A DNA stretch of 64,000 nucleotides from JACDAE01 sp963717195 (GTDB lineage Bacteria > Chloroflexota > Ktedonobacteria > Ktedonobacterales > Ktedonobacteraceae): NCBI GenBank assembly GCA_963717195.1, contig CAVQVR010000006.1, positions 558,001-622,000 on the forward strand. The letters are read 5' to 3'. The notes beneath the pieces were generated by a model that was not told the DNA's origin, ran no database searches, and worked only from the letters and a program-made list of their open reading frames with translations. Shown here piece by piece: positions 53,106-62,304 of the stretch. Positions within the stretch are counted from its first letter, which is position 1; every line of letters starts with the position of its first letter. Made by a program: the position numbers and the translations under genes.

Positions 53106-54218
53106 ATGAAATGGTACCCTTATGGACATGATTTTGGCAATGCAGAGATGGGTGGAGTCACAGTCATTAACGGCAAAACGTACTCGCTAAGTCTTCCTAC
53201 AGCCTTCGCCAAGGCTGACACCAGTGCTATGCACAATCTGGGCGTCCTCGGTATGAATGTAGAACAGTCAAACTCACACGTCATCCAGTTTTACGGCGAA
53301 TCAATGGCCTACGCCGTTGGTGAACTGGCGTTACAACAAGCCGTCGATGTCTACCATGGGCGCGGCGACATTCAGCGCTATGCAAGCAAATACAGCCTGC
53401 GCGGCCTGCTCACCATCGCCTCCACGCTCATTCCTGAGACTGAGTTTGGCCTCTACGTGGTCACTGGTCTGCCTGCCGAAACGTACATTAAGAACCTTGC
53501 CCTACGCAACACTATCAAAACAGCTCTGGATGGCACCCACGTCTTTACTGTAGACAACGGCAAGACATTGAAACGTGTCACTATCGAAGTTGCTACTGTG
53601 GTCATGGAAGGCGCGGGAGCTCTCATCGCCTACGGGGAAAAGCTGACCAGCAAGACGACAGAGAGCGCGGTCATCGATATCGGCGGTCGTACGACAGACC
53701 TCTATGTAGCTCGTGGACAGGTTCCTGTCAGCGAATATTGCAAAGGCAAGCCACTTGGAGTCGAGACCGCAACTCAGATGCTTATGGACGCCTTTGAAGG
53801 CAAATATGATCGCTCACTCTCATTGCTTGAAGCTCGCGAAATCATGTTCGCCCACGCTTCTCATGGTGACCTCAATTACCCCGAGATCGCCGTGTATGGC
53901 AAAACTATCGGAGCCCACGAGCTGGAACGCATTGCGAAGGAAGCTGTCACTCAAGTTGCCAGCGAGATCGTCTCCTTCGTCGCCTCGGCATGGAGGCAGA
54001 GCGACCGCGATGCCGTTGCCGCAAGCTTCAGACCCGTATTGAATATTGGTGGCGGCGTATTCTACTTCCATAACTTTCTGAAGAAACGCATCCCCCACCT
54101 GACACGCCCGGATGATCCCATCCATGCCAATGGTATTGGCTACTGCAACCTGGCCGGTAATCTGTTGATCCGGAAAATTCAGGCTACTGGCGCTAATGGG
54201 GTTAAGGCAATCTCCTGA
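53106..54218 (+). CDS. ParM/StbA-like actin-family ATPase
   Basis: A 370-residue actin-fold protein of the plasmid-segregation type. The phosphate loops are visible: GHDFGNAEMGG near the N-terminus (phosphate 1), AVIDIGGRTTDLYV in the middle (phosphate 2) and NIGGGVFYFHNFL late (adenosine-type GG motif). Such proteins form filaments that push DNA or anchor structures. ATG at 53106 has AAAGGAA upstream; the 13 codons before it are not family-like. The gene after it is probably its partner. It may segregate an integrated element, or serve a cell-biological role. Confidence 0.78.
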   Translation: MKWYPYGHDFGNAEMGGVTVINGKTYSLSLPTAFAKADTSAMHNLGVLGMNVEQSNSHVIQFYGESMAYAVGELALQQAVDVYHGRGDIQRYASKYSLRGLLTIASTLIPETEFGLYVVTGLPAETYIKNLALRNTIKTALDGTHVFTVDNGKTLKRVTIEVATVVMEGAGALIAYGEKLTSKTTESAVIDIGGRTTDLYVARGQVPVSEYCKGKPLGVETATQMLMDAFEGKYDRSLSLLEAREIMFAHASHGDLNYPEIAVYGKTIGAHELERIAKEAVTQVASEIVSFVASAWRQSDRDAVAASFRPVLNIGGGVFYFHNFLKKRIPHLTRPDDPIHANGIGYCNLAGNLLIRKIQATGANGVKAIS

Positions 54219-54273
54219 AGCATTCCAGCACAATCAGGAGTTCCATGATGCATTCTGATAGAAAGGGGCATGT

Positions 54274-54687
54274 ATGCCACAAGATGTAGAAAGGTATCTC
54301 TACTTTACAGTTGCCTTGCTCAAAGATTCTAACGCCCTCGATGCTCTCTGGCAAGATGCCTTAAAGTATCATATGATCGATCAGCCAGGCAAGTTAATTG
54401 CCATGCGCCTGACCGAATATTACGAGATCAAGGCCAGTGGTGTGATGCCCCCAACTACTGACGCATCCTCTACCGCAAGGCCAATAAACAATGGAGTCTC
54501 ACGGGAACCTGCAACAATAGCACATACTCCCGTCATCAATGACGATGATGAACTTCTCGATCCATTTAGTGATTATCGTGACAAGCAGCTAGAAACACAT
54601 TATATAGAAAGCGAAACTCCTGTCGCAACTTCGCCCGATGTGGCGCATAATGCTGAGGCCGCTGCTGAGTATTGGACATTATTGTAA
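54274..54687 (+). CDS. Hypothetical partner of the actin-like protein
   Basis: A 137-residue protein with a helical N-terminal half (VERYLYFTVALLKDSNALD, then LIAMRLTEYYEIKA) and a disordered acidic tail. The size and the place just behind a ParM-like gene fit a ParR-type adaptor, but no ribbon-helix-helix motif is evident. GAAAGGGGC precedes the ATG. Function is inferred from position only. Confidence 0.55.
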   Translation: MPQDVERYLYFTVALLKDSNALDALWQDALKYHMIDQPGKLIAMRLTEYYEIKASGVMPPTTDASSTARPINNGVSREPATIAHTPVINDDDELLDPFSDYRDKQLETHYIESETPVATSPDVAHNAEAAAEYWTLL

Positions 54688-55051
54688 ATAAAATGGGATC
54701 TCCATCCTTCCTGGAGAAACTTTGGCAACCAGAGTAGGGAAGCCATTGAGTATTCTGCGGGGGCCAACGAGCACGATGACGGCCCCACGGAATACTCAAT
54801 GGTTTCACAACTCTGATTGCGCATCCCGCCAAATCATTTCCTGTCAACCAATGCGATCATTCGGCCTTTACTCATTCCTCATAGGCATTCATACCAATAG
54901 CCCCAGTATAAATTGGCTAATTAATACATTTGCATTCTGCACTCATGCCTGTTACAATTTACTTAGACCATCTAACTACTTGATCATCTAAGAAAAAAGA
55001 TCGAGTGTACTCCTGAATACAGCAGGAGCATAAACCAGGAAGAAAGGAACC
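54688..55051. other. Intergenic region with inverted repeat, then exporter leader
   Basis: No gene is supported. The first half holds the inverted repeat at 54731-54814; the rest is AT-rich and leads to the ABC exporter gene. Confidence 0.4.
54731..54814. repeat. Imperfect inverted repeat, copy 2 of the actin-flanking element
   Basis: An imperfect stem joins 54731-54762 with 54783-54814. It shares GTAGGGAAGCCATT on the left and GGAATACTCAATGG on the right with 52764-52846. A similar outer part and different centre suggest one family. Confidence 0.65.
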
Positions 55052-55852
55052 ATGACAGCAATCATTGAAGTACAGAATCTCGTCAAGCGCTTTGGTGAGC
55101 ATACCGCCGTCAACGGTGTAAGCTTTGAAGTCGAGCAGGGTGAGGTTTTTGGCTTGCTTGGGCCAAATGGTGCAGGCAAAAGTACAACGATTAAAATGCT
55201 CACAACTCTGCTACCACCAACAGCCGGAAGCGCACGCGTTGCAGGCTTTGATATTATGCACCAGACAGCAAGTGTGCGCCGCAATATTGGTTATGTCCCA
55301 CAGGCACTCTCCGCCGATGGCTCTCTGACAGGCTATGAGAACCTGCTGATCTTCGCCAAACTCTATGACCTCCCGCGCAATACACGTGCACAACGCGTAC
55401 ACGAGGTGTTATCCTTTGTCGGTCTTACGGAGGCTGGCAATCAGCTCGTGCAGCATTACTCGGGTGGCATGATCCGGCGTCTGGAGGTCGCACAATCACT
55501 TCTGCATCAGCCACGCGTACTCTTCCTCGATGAGCCAACGGTGGGACTTGATCCCATCGCCCGCCAGGCAATCTGGGACCAACTCATGCAGTTACGCGCC
55601 GAAACCGATATGACCATCTTCCTGACAACTCATTCCATGGAAGAAGCCGATAGCCTGTGTAATCGGGTGGGAATTATGCACCGAGGAGACATCGTGGCCC
55701 TCGATACACCCGATGCGCTCAAGGCTGCTGTCGGGGGGGCAGATACCACACTCAATGATGTGTTCGTACATTATGCAGGCGACGCCCTGGAATCTGGAGG
55801 AAGCTACCGTGACACTTCGCGAGCACGCCGTACAGCACAACGACTCGGATAA
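55052..55852 (+). CDS. DrrA-type ABC transporter ATPase
   Basis: A 266-residue ABC ATPase. Walker A is GPNGAGKSTT (about residues 37-46), the Q-loop is in YVPQALSADG, the signature is YSGGMIRRLEVAQ, and Walker B is VLFLDEPTVGLD, followed by TTHSMEEAD with the switch His. It matches daunorubicin-resistance/ABC-2 exporter ATPases. It overlaps the permease gene by 44 nt, so the two form one transporter for a drug or lipid-like substrate. Confidence 0.88.
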   Translation: MTAIIEVQNLVKRFGEHTAVNGVSFEVEQGEVFGLLGPNGAGKSTTIKMLTTLLPPTAGSARVAGFDIMHQTASVRRNIGYVPQALSADGSLTGYENLLIFAKLYDLPRNTRAQRVHEVLSFVGLTEAGNQLVQHYSGGMIRRLEVAQSLLHQPRVLFLDEPTVGLDPIARQAIWDQLMQLRAETDMTIFLTTHSMEEADSLCNRVGIMHRGDIVALDTPDALKAAVGGADTTLNDVFVHYAGDALESGGSYRDTSRARRTAQRLG

Positions 55853-56669
55853 TACCATACAAATAAAACAGCCAGAACGCTCTTCACCTCTCGCCTACCT
55901 CGTCAATTTTGTACGCAAGACGCTGACGATTTCGGAGTGGGAGGTACGCAAGCTGCGCCACGATCCAACCGACATGATCACACGCAGCGTCCAACCAGCT
56001 CTCTGGCTCGTGATCTTTGGCGGAGTCTTTACCCGGACCCACGCCATTCCGACCGGAAATGTCCCCTATATTGACTACCTGGCACCCGGCATTCTATCCC
56101 AGAGTGTCCTGTTTATCGCGATCTTCTTTGGTATCACGATTATCTGGGAGCGCGATCTGGGCGTCATCCACAAATTTCTTGCCAGCCCGACACCACGAGC
56201 CGCCCTGGTTCTGGGCAAATCGGTCTCGGCAGGAGCTCGTGCACTCCCACAGGCTATCGTTATCTACATCCTCTCACTACTGTTGGGCGTTCATATCAAC
56301 CCGAATCCCCTCGCATTACTGGGAGTCGCTTTCTTTGTTGTGCTTGGAGCAACCTGCTTCTCGACATTCTCTCTGATCATCGCCTGCCTGCTGAAAACGC
56401 GCGATCGCGTCATGGGAATCGGACAGGTAATGACCATGCCGTTGTTCTTCGCCAGCAATGCCATCTATCCCATAGAAATTATGCCTCAATGGCTACAAGT
56501 AATTGCTCGCGTCAACCCTCTTTCCTATGTCGTGGATGGATTGCGTGCGCTCATGCTTACTGGTGGCACCAGCAAGTTCGGTCTTGGAACTGACGCAATC
56601 GTTTTGTTGGCAATCACGGCTATCCTGACCACCATCGGTGCCTTGCTCTACCCCCGTATCGTACAATAG
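55809..56669 (+). CDS. ABC-2 type exporter permease (DrrB-like)
   Basis: A 286-residue membrane protein with about six predicted helices in the ABC-2 layout (PALWLVIFGGVF near the start, ILSQSVLFIAIFFGITIIWE, then VNPLSYVVDGLRALMLTGG near the end). It partners the preceding ATPase. GTG at 55809 follows GGAGG by 8 nt; an earlier frame overlaps the ATPase and is not used. Confidence 0.85.
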   Translation: MTLREHAVQHNDSDNTIQIKQPERSSPLAYLVNFVRKTLTISEWEVRKLRHDPTDMITRSVQPALWLVIFGGVFTRTHAIPTGNVPYIDYLAPGILSQSVLFIAIFFGITIIWERDLGVIHKFLASPTPRAALVLGKSVSAGARALPQAIVIYILSLLLGVHINPNPLALLGVAFFVVLGATCFSTFSLIIACLLKTRDRVMGIGQVMTMPLFFASNAIYPIEIMPQWLQVIARVNPLSYVVDGLRALMLTGGTSKFGLGTDAIVLLAITAILTTIGALLYPRIVQ

Positions 56670-56703
56670 AATTATGGAGCTCCGTCTTTCCAGGTAAAAC
56701 GTT

Positions 56704-56751
56704 GGTGAACATGCGTAGGGACCAGATTTATCGCGTCCACGCATGTTCACC
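56704..56751. terminator. Hairpin after the exporter operon
   Basis: A 13-bp stem (56704-56716 with 56739-56751) encloses AGGGACCAG and GATTTATCGCGTCC, words shared with the repeat at 336-427. It lies 34 nt after the permease stop. Confidence 0.55.
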
Positions 56752-56848
56752 TACCCGGTGGCATTGTACTATTCTCGTTGTCATCCTCGTCGCCTGGCAC
56801 TGGCCCCAAATACGACACCGGAGCATGCTGCGTGAAACAACAAACTAA

Positions 56849-57247
56849 TCAGGCAGAGAGCAATTCCTCTATGATATTGAGCAGTTTGTTCAGATCAACA
56901 GGTTTACTAATGCCTATGAGATGACGCTCCTGGATATCATGCTCTAACACACCTGCCGTAGTCAGAATAGTAGGCACATGCTCCAACCCCTCGATAGCAT
57001 GCAACCGATCATAAACCTCCAGCCCATTCATACGCGGAAGATGATAATCTAGCATAATCAGATCAGGCCGAAGCTCCTTGACGATCTCCAGTGCATGCGC
57101 ACCATCCGGCACCAACAACGCCTGATGAGCGGTTTCTTCCGAAATGATACGCACAAACGTTTCCCCAATCTGGGCATTATCCTCGATGATGAGAATCAGT
57201 TTCATCTCATCATGTTTATTTATTGGAACTTCTTTATGGTCAGACAT
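56849..57247 (-). CDS. Single-domain CheY-like response regulator
   Basis: A 132-residue receiver domain without output domain. IIEDNAQIG supplies the acidic pair, LIMLDYHLPRMNG the phosphorylated Asp, TILTTAG the Thr region and ISKPVD the Lys. It may pass phosphate between kinases and other outputs. It is divergent from the H-NOX sensor gene, with 294 nt between starts, suggesting a link to gas sensing. Confidence 0.83.
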   Translation of the reverse strand: MSDHKEVPINKHDEMKLILIIEDNAQIGETFVRIISEETAHQALLVPDGAHALEIVKELRPDLIMLDYHLPRMNGLEVYDRLHAIEGLEHVPTILTTAGVLEHDIQERHLIGISKPVDLNKLLNIIEELLSA

Positions 57248-57541
57248 ATGGGCAGACTCCTACTCAAGCCAGGAGATGATAATTATCCCGCTCTTTATAT
57301 AGCACGTGCCGACCGGCAACATCAGTTTCAAAAGGACGCTTCCTTAATTGCCTTGTTAGCAAATTATCTATACAGCACCGAACAGGCAGTAAATGTAGCC
57401 ACAACCTTCTTGTGCACTATTACTTTATTACCACGTTTTCAAAATTACTTGCATTCAATACATCTTTTTTGTAAAATACGCAAAACGATAACGGAATCTG
57501 GAGATGGAGCTACTCTTTAAGAAAGGAAAACGTATCTACCT

Positions 57542-58429
57542 ATGAAAGGCATTATTTTTGTCGTCTGGGAAAAGTACCTGAATGACCGCTTTGGATCGGA
57601 CTTTGTTGATACTTATCGAAAAAGCATAGGCGAAACGAGAGATCAACTGCCTATAACTGGCCGAACATACCCCGATGTACAGCTCATACAAGGGCTACAT
57701 AGCGCCAGTCAAATCAGCTCTTTGACTGAGGATCGCCTGATGTTTGAGTATGGGCACTACTTCATGATGAATGGGCTGGTTGAATATCTCTGCGGTTACC
57801 TGCTTGCTCAGGCGTGGAACGCCTATGACCTGCTGTTATTAATGCGTGATGCACATGCACAGATGCGGCGCACACCAGACGGAGTGGAACCCCCGCTCTT
57901 TAACTACGAAGTGCTCTCAGAAGATCACAATCACATGCTGCTTACTTACGACAGTAAGCGCAAGCTTTGTTCGCTGCTCGACGGCTGCATTCACGGCTCG
58001 GCAGATCGCTTTGGCGAGAAAGTGCACACTCGCGAACATTCTTGCATGAAACGAGGCGATCCAGTCTGTCGTTTTGAAGTGCGTTTCGAAGGCGAGCCAT
58101 GGACGAAACGAGCCACACCCGTGATGATTGAACAAGAAAAGCAGCGCCTCTCCAAGCAGGGACTGAGCAACCTTATCCTGCAGACCCTTCCCTACGACTT
58201 CAAAGGCCGCATGGCGCTTGATGATCTCCATCGGTCGATTATGCGGAACCAGGGCTCGTATTTTCCCGAAATCTATCGGAAACAGCGCCCGATCTCTTCT
58301 ATGCATATCTCGCAGGTCTACACAGCCCTGGCCAAGTTGCTTCAGGTTGGTCTGGTTGCAAGCACCGTAAATCAACCTGACGACACTTTTGCTAACCGAC
58401 GTTATTGGCGTGCACCCACACATGACTGA
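57542..58429 (+). CDS. H-NOX heme sensor with an unassigned C-terminal domain
   Basis: A 295-residue soluble protein. Residues 1-185 match the H-NOX/HNOB family of heme sensors for NO or O2: MKGIIFVVWEKYLNDRFG at the start, the proximal heme ligand His105 in RDAHAQM, and the YxSxR motif as Tyr136, Ser138 and Arg140 (YDSKR). Residues about 190-295 (LILQTLPYDFKGRMALDDL, then YTALAKLLQVGLVAST) form an extra domain that I do not recognise; a small winged-helix-like fold is possible. AAAGGAAAAC lies upstream. The divergent CheY-like gene may be part of the response. Confidence 0.75.
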   Translation: MKGIIFVVWEKYLNDRFGSDFVDTYRKSIGETRDQLPITGRTYPDVQLIQGLHSASQISSLTEDRLMFEYGHYFMMNGLVEYLCGYLLAQAWNAYDLLLLMRDAHAQMRRTPDGVEPPLFNYEVLSEDHNHMLLTYDSKRKLCSLLDGCIHGSADRFGEKVHTREHSCMKRGDPVCRFEVRFEGEPWTKRATPVMIEQEKQRLSKQGLSNLILQTLPYDFKGRMALDDLHRSIMRNQGSYFPEIYRKQRPISSMHISQVYTALAKLLQVGLVASTVNQPDDTFANRRYWRAPTHD

Positions 58430-58460
58430 TTGCATGCCTGATATATACCAAAATTTCGGT

Positions 58461-58536
58461 AATTGGGTCCCCTATTCATAAATCGCCGAGCTCTGCCCAT
58501 GCAGGCAGGCGTTTCAGGAATACGGTAGACCCAATT
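58461..58536. terminator. Imperfect hairpin after the H-NOX gene
   Basis: AATTGGGTC (58461-58469) pairs with GACCCAATT (58528-58536), with weaker pairing inside. It is a likely transcript end, 31 nt after the stop. Confidence 0.4.
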
Positions 58537-58710
58537 GTGACTCTCCCAGGATATTCCCCATTTACCGGATTGTTACCCTCCATTGAACTGCTATTGAGGT
58601 AGATCAGCTATCTTCAAAGTAACACCTTCAGTTAAGCACAAAATCTGTTGATGCGGCTTATCAGACTGGCGTTCACACGGATTTGTTTTGATACTCCTGG
58701 TATTCTAAAC

Positions 58711-58820
58711 ATGAGACTCTCTTTGTCGAAATACAACGGATTCTCGACTAGAAAGATCAATTTCTATGAAACTCTCTTTATCAAAACACAACACATTCTT
58801 GGCTAGAACATTCAATTTCA
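58711..58820 (+). repeat. Tandem 55-bp duplication before the DoxX gene
   Basis: Two adjacent diverged copies (58711-58765 and 58766-58820) each begin ATGARACTCTCTTT. The unit is not a multiple of three, so it is not a clean protein repeat. It lies in the leader of the DoxX gene; the rest of 58430-58833 holds the hairpin and no gene. Confidence 0.7.
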
Positions 58821-58833
58821 AGAAAGGCTTCAC

Positions 58834-59496
58834 ATGCAAATATTTCAACGTGCCAGACCTCAAGCAGACAATCAGGCTCCTGTACTTCCAACAACGAAAC
58901 TGCTCTTTTTCGATACACGCCTCGCGTGGTTATGGCTGATTGTGCGCCTCTATGTCGGCTATCAATGGCTCACCAGTGGCCTTGCAAAAGTCGTCGGTTA
59001 CTCTGTCGCTCCCGGCACATTTGGTCAACGCATACAAGGGGGATCGTGGCTCATGGGTGGTCATGGGGCAACAGCATTACATGGCTTCTTTATGCATTCC
59101 TTATCATTAGCTGGCGGATCAAACCCCACCATCCAGAACTGGTATGCTGCGTTCCTGCAACATATGGCCTTGCCAGGAGTTGGCGTATTTGCCTGCCTGA
59201 TACCATTGGGAGAACTCTTCGTTGGCCTGGGCCTGATCTTTGGCGTATTCACAGGGATCGCTGCATTCTTCGGCGCTCTGATGAACATGAACTACTTGCT
59301 TGCTGGCTCAATCAGCATCAATCCAATCCTATTCCTTCTCGAAATCTTCCTGATCCTGGCATGGCGCATCTGTGGTTTCTACGGGATCGACCGTTTCTTA
59401 CTCTCACGACTGAAAATCACATCTGCCCATTTGCCATCTGTCGGTACTTTTCAAGCCACAACCGACCCGCTAACAAGTGAAAGCATCCAAAGCTAG
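58834..59496 (+). CDS. DoxX-family membrane protein
   Basis: A 220-residue membrane protein with four predicted helices. DTRLAWLWLIVRLYVGYQWL and LTSGLAKV, then GVFACLIPLGELFVGLGLIF and ALMNMNYLLAGSISINPI, match the DoxX/TQO small-subunit-like family, linked to thiosulfate:quinone oxidoreductase or redox balance in different bacteria. No partner subunit is nearby, so the exact role is open. AAGAAAGG precedes the ATG. Confidence 0.8.
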   Translation: MQIFQRARPQADNQAPVLPTTKLLFFDTRLAWLWLIVRLYVGYQWLTSGLAKVVGYSVAPGTFGQRIQGGSWLMGGHGATALHGFFMHSLSLAGGSNPTIQNWYAAFLQHMALPGVGVFACLIPLGELFVGLGLIFGVFTGIAAFFGALMNMNYLLAGSISINPILFLLEIFLILAWRICGFYGIDRFLLSRLKITSAHLPSVGTFQATTDPLTSESIQS

Positions 59497-59515
59497 CACA
59501 CAGTCTCTGGCGCTT

Positions 59516-59641
59516 TTTTGCTGCTGGTGCTGTGAGTGTTTCCACCCCACACGGTATAAAAAAGTTGAATAATATATTATGTAATATATTAAATAATATA
59601 TAGAGAGAGGGTAGGAACAACCCACAGCACCAGCAGCAAAA
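59516..59641. terminator. Large bidirectional hairpin with an AT-rich inner palindrome
   Basis: A 19-bp stem (59516-59534 with 59623-59641) encloses 88 nt that include AATATATTA-TG-TAATATATT (59571-59590). T and A runs flank the stem on both sides, fitting a terminator for the convergent DoxX and dhaM genes. Confidence 0.7.
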
Positions 59642-59687
59642 TGGATAGGAGCGCAAAATATTCTGGCCCCTACCCATTTTGCTGACA

Positions 59688-62291
59688 TTATTCCGCAAAA
59701 TTCCTGATTACCTGCTCCACCTCCGCGACCGTCTTTAAATGACCGACGCGTTCAACTGTCTCTAACAATTTCCGTGCCGAGGTCGTAGCCAGTATCGTCC
59801 TTACACCTGGTAGAGCTGGAGGAGCCATGCTTAATTCATCCACACCCATTCCCACCAGCAAAGGAGCCAGGCGCGTATCACCAGCCATCTCACCACAGAC
59901 GGCTACCGCTTTTCCCGCGTGCCGCCCGGCCTCGGCAATCCGCCGTATCAGCCTTAGGACCGCTGGCTGCATCGACTGATAGAGATACGATACCGATGCA
60001 TTGGTGCGATCAGTTGCCAGCGTGTACTGTGACAGATCATTAGCACCGATGCTAAAGAAATCCGCCAGTTCCGCCAGTTCGGACGCCATTATGGCGGCTG
60101 CGGGCACTTCGACCATGATGCCAACGGGCACATGTACAGGTACAGCAATACCTCGTTCCCTCAAATCTTCATAAACGTGGTCGAAGATTGAACGCGCCGT
60201 ACGTAGTTCCTCGACGGTTGTAATCATTGGAAACATGATATGCAGTTCTACATCTACCTCGACTGCAGCTTGCAACAGAGCGCTCAACTGTTGCGTGAGC
60301 AATTCCGGATGCGCCAGATGAATACGTATTCCACGCAAGCCGAGTGCTGGGTTTGCCTCAACAAAGGAACCCAGCACCGCATCCAGGGCAGGCAAAGGTT
60401 TATCTGCACCCGCATCTAATGTTCTGACCACGATCGGGCCAACTTTTTGCGTTGCATCGCCCTTAAAGGCTCGAAAGACCTGGACGTAGCGTCTGCGTTG
60501 CTCATCTTCGTCAGGAAGCGTCGCCGATGTGGCGAAGAGAAACTCTGTGCGCAACAATCCAATCCCTTCAGCTCCCCATTGACGAGCCGCCTCTGCCTCT
60601 GCCTCGCTTCCAACATTCGCCAGCAAAGAGATACGACGACCCTGAAATGTAATTGGCGTCTGCGCTCGCTGAGCAGCAAGCTTATTTGCTGCTTGCTGCT
60701 TCTGTTGTACAGCAAGACGTGATGCAAGTTGAGCACGCAGTTCTGAGGAAGGCTGATGATAAAGCAGGCCCGCATCCGCATCAAGGGCCAATTCATCGCC
60801 GGAATGAATTGCAAGAAGTGCGGCTTCGCTCAGTCCTGCGAGAGCTGGAATACCAAGGGCACGCGCGAGAATCGCTGCATGGGCTGTTGGACCACCCTGC
60901 GTTGTACAGATGCCCAGTACAGTTGTAGGTCGCAGTTGAGCAGTATCCGATGGCGTCAAATTGTGGGCAATCAGAATTACAGGAGAACTTAATGTACTGA
61001 GATCGGGCGGATGAACTTCCTGTTGCCGTAAAGAGCGTAGCGCCCGACTGACAACATCGCGCACATCCACGGCACGCCCTGCAAAGAGTTCATTGTCGAG
61101 TTGCTCCAGTGTGATCGCCTGCCGTTCGCCTGTCCGGGCCAGCGCCGTTGCGGCATCAACACACTGTTGTTCTATCATCTCTAGCGCAGCATCCTGCAAA
61201 GCTGGATCCTGTATCATCAACGCCTGGGCCTCAAAAATAGCAGCCTCGGCCTGACCAGCACTTGCCTGCATCTGCGTTGCCAGTGCCGAAAGCTCCTGCG
61301 CGGTCGCCTCTAATGTCTTTCGTAATGATGCTTGCTCAGATGTAACCTGCTGAGAAGAGATCGTGTGCGCCTCAACGGCGCTCAAATCAATACTACCAGA
61401 GGTATAAAGAAAAGCAGGTCCGATGGCAACACCCTTTGAGGTTGTAATGCCCGACCAGGACTCATTCTTTGCTGCTGAGGTCTTCAATGCAGTCTGAACT
61501 GTACTGGTAGGAGAAGGAAGTGGAGCTTCGGAAGTGGTCGATGCCTCATAAAAGTTCGCCTGTACAAGTTCGCTGAGCGCTTGCAAGACTGCATCAGCAT
61601 CTGTACCACTGGCACACAATGTAATTGTATTGCCCTGACGTGCCCCAAGCGAGAGTACGCCCATGATACTGCTGGCATTCACCTGTTTTCCCGGCACCAA
61701 TACCTGTACACGCGCCTGAAAACGTGCCACCGTCTGGACAAATAATGCCGCTGGACGAGCATGTAGGCCCGCTGGATTCGTTAACACCAATTGTGTTTCT
61801 ACCACATCCACTTCCGCATCTGGAGAAGATACAGGCACCGGAACCTCAGCAGAAGTGCTCATATTCTCTTCAGATTGGCTCAGTGGTTTTAGCTGTTGCA
61901 ATTGCTCTACATGCGCCGTTTTCTCTGCAGCCTGCTTTACTTCAGCAAGCGTATGACCAAGAGAAGCTTCGAGCGCGGCTGCAACGGCCCCTTCAACCAA
62001 TGGAGCATAACTAAGTACAGTATGCGCACGCTGATTCTCGTCTAGCATCTCCAGCGCCATCTCAGCAGACAAAATAGCGCTTCCCAGATCGAGCAGAACC
62101 AGCACGCCATCCGGGCTCTCTACGGATTGAATAGCCGCGAGAATGGCATCGACGGAAGTACCAAGCAAATTATCACCAGCTCCACCTGCTGCGGCGAGAG
62201 GTGTTCGTCCCTGTGCCATCTGCCCCGCAAGTTCGACTACCCCTTCGGCCAGGCGTGCGCTATGTGAAACAACAACCAGTCCGACGGTCAT
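59688..62291 (-). CDS. dhaM: Multiphosphoryl protein DhaM: EIIA-Man-like, HPr and enzyme I fused
   Basis: An 867-residue phosphotransferase fusion that supplies phosphate from phosphoenolpyruvate to dihydroxyacetone kinase. Domain 1 (1-125) is the DhaM/EIIA-Man fold with His10 in VVVSHSARLAEG. Domain 2 (about 165-250) is HPr with His177 in AGLHARPA. Domain 3 (about 290-865) is enzyme I with phospho-His471 in GGPTAHAAI, GIGLLRTEFLF, and the PEP-binding region ending ADFFSIGANDLSQYTLATDR. ATG at 62291 follows GGGGAGGG and overlaps nothing; DhaL ends 13 nt upstream. Full enzyme I fusion makes it independent of general PTS proteins. Confidence 0.88.
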   Translation of the reverse strand: MTVGLVVVSHSARLAEGVVELAGQMAQGRTPLAAAGGAGDNLLGTSVDAILAAIQSVESPDGVLVLLDLGSAILSAEMALEMLDENQRAHTVLSYAPLVEGAVAAALEASLGHTLAEVKQAAEKTAHVEQLQQLKPLSQSEENMSTSAEVPVPVSSPDAEVDVVETQLVLTNPAGLHARPAALFVQTVARFQARVQVLVPGKQVNASSIMGVLSLGARQGNTITLCASGTDADAVLQALSELVQANFYEASTTSEAPLPSPTSTVQTALKTSAAKNESWSGITTSKGVAIGPAFLYTSGSIDLSAVEAHTISSQQVTSEQASLRKTLEATAQELSALATQMQASAGQAEAAIFEAQALMIQDPALQDAALEMIEQQCVDAATALARTGERQAITLEQLDNELFAGRAVDVRDVVSRALRSLRQQEVHPPDLSTLSSPVILIAHNLTPSDTAQLRPTTVLGICTTQGGPTAHAAILARALGIPALAGLSEAALLAIHSGDELALDADAGLLYHQPSSELRAQLASRLAVQQKQQAANKLAAQRAQTPITFQGRRISLLANVGSEAEAEAARQWGAEGIGLLRTEFLFATSATLPDEDEQRRRYVQVFRAFKGDATQKVGPIVVRTLDAGADKPLPALDAVLGSFVEANPALGLRGIRIHLAHPELLTQQLSALLQAAVEVDVELHIMFPMITTVEELRTARSIFDHVYEDLRERGIAVPVHVPVGIMVEVPAAAIMASELAELADFFSIGANDLSQYTLATDRTNASVSYLYQSMQPAVLRLIRRIAEAGRHAGKAVAVCGEMAGDTRLAPLLVGMGVDELSMAPPALPGVRTILATTSARKLLETVERVGHLKTVAEVEQVIRNFAE

Positions 62292-62304
62292 AATCAACCC
62301 TCCC

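Noticed and set aside
57095..57520. A 141-codon plus-strand frame overlapping the CheY-like gene.
   Set aside because: Mostly antisense to the receiver gene, with no family resemblance or ribosome-binding site.
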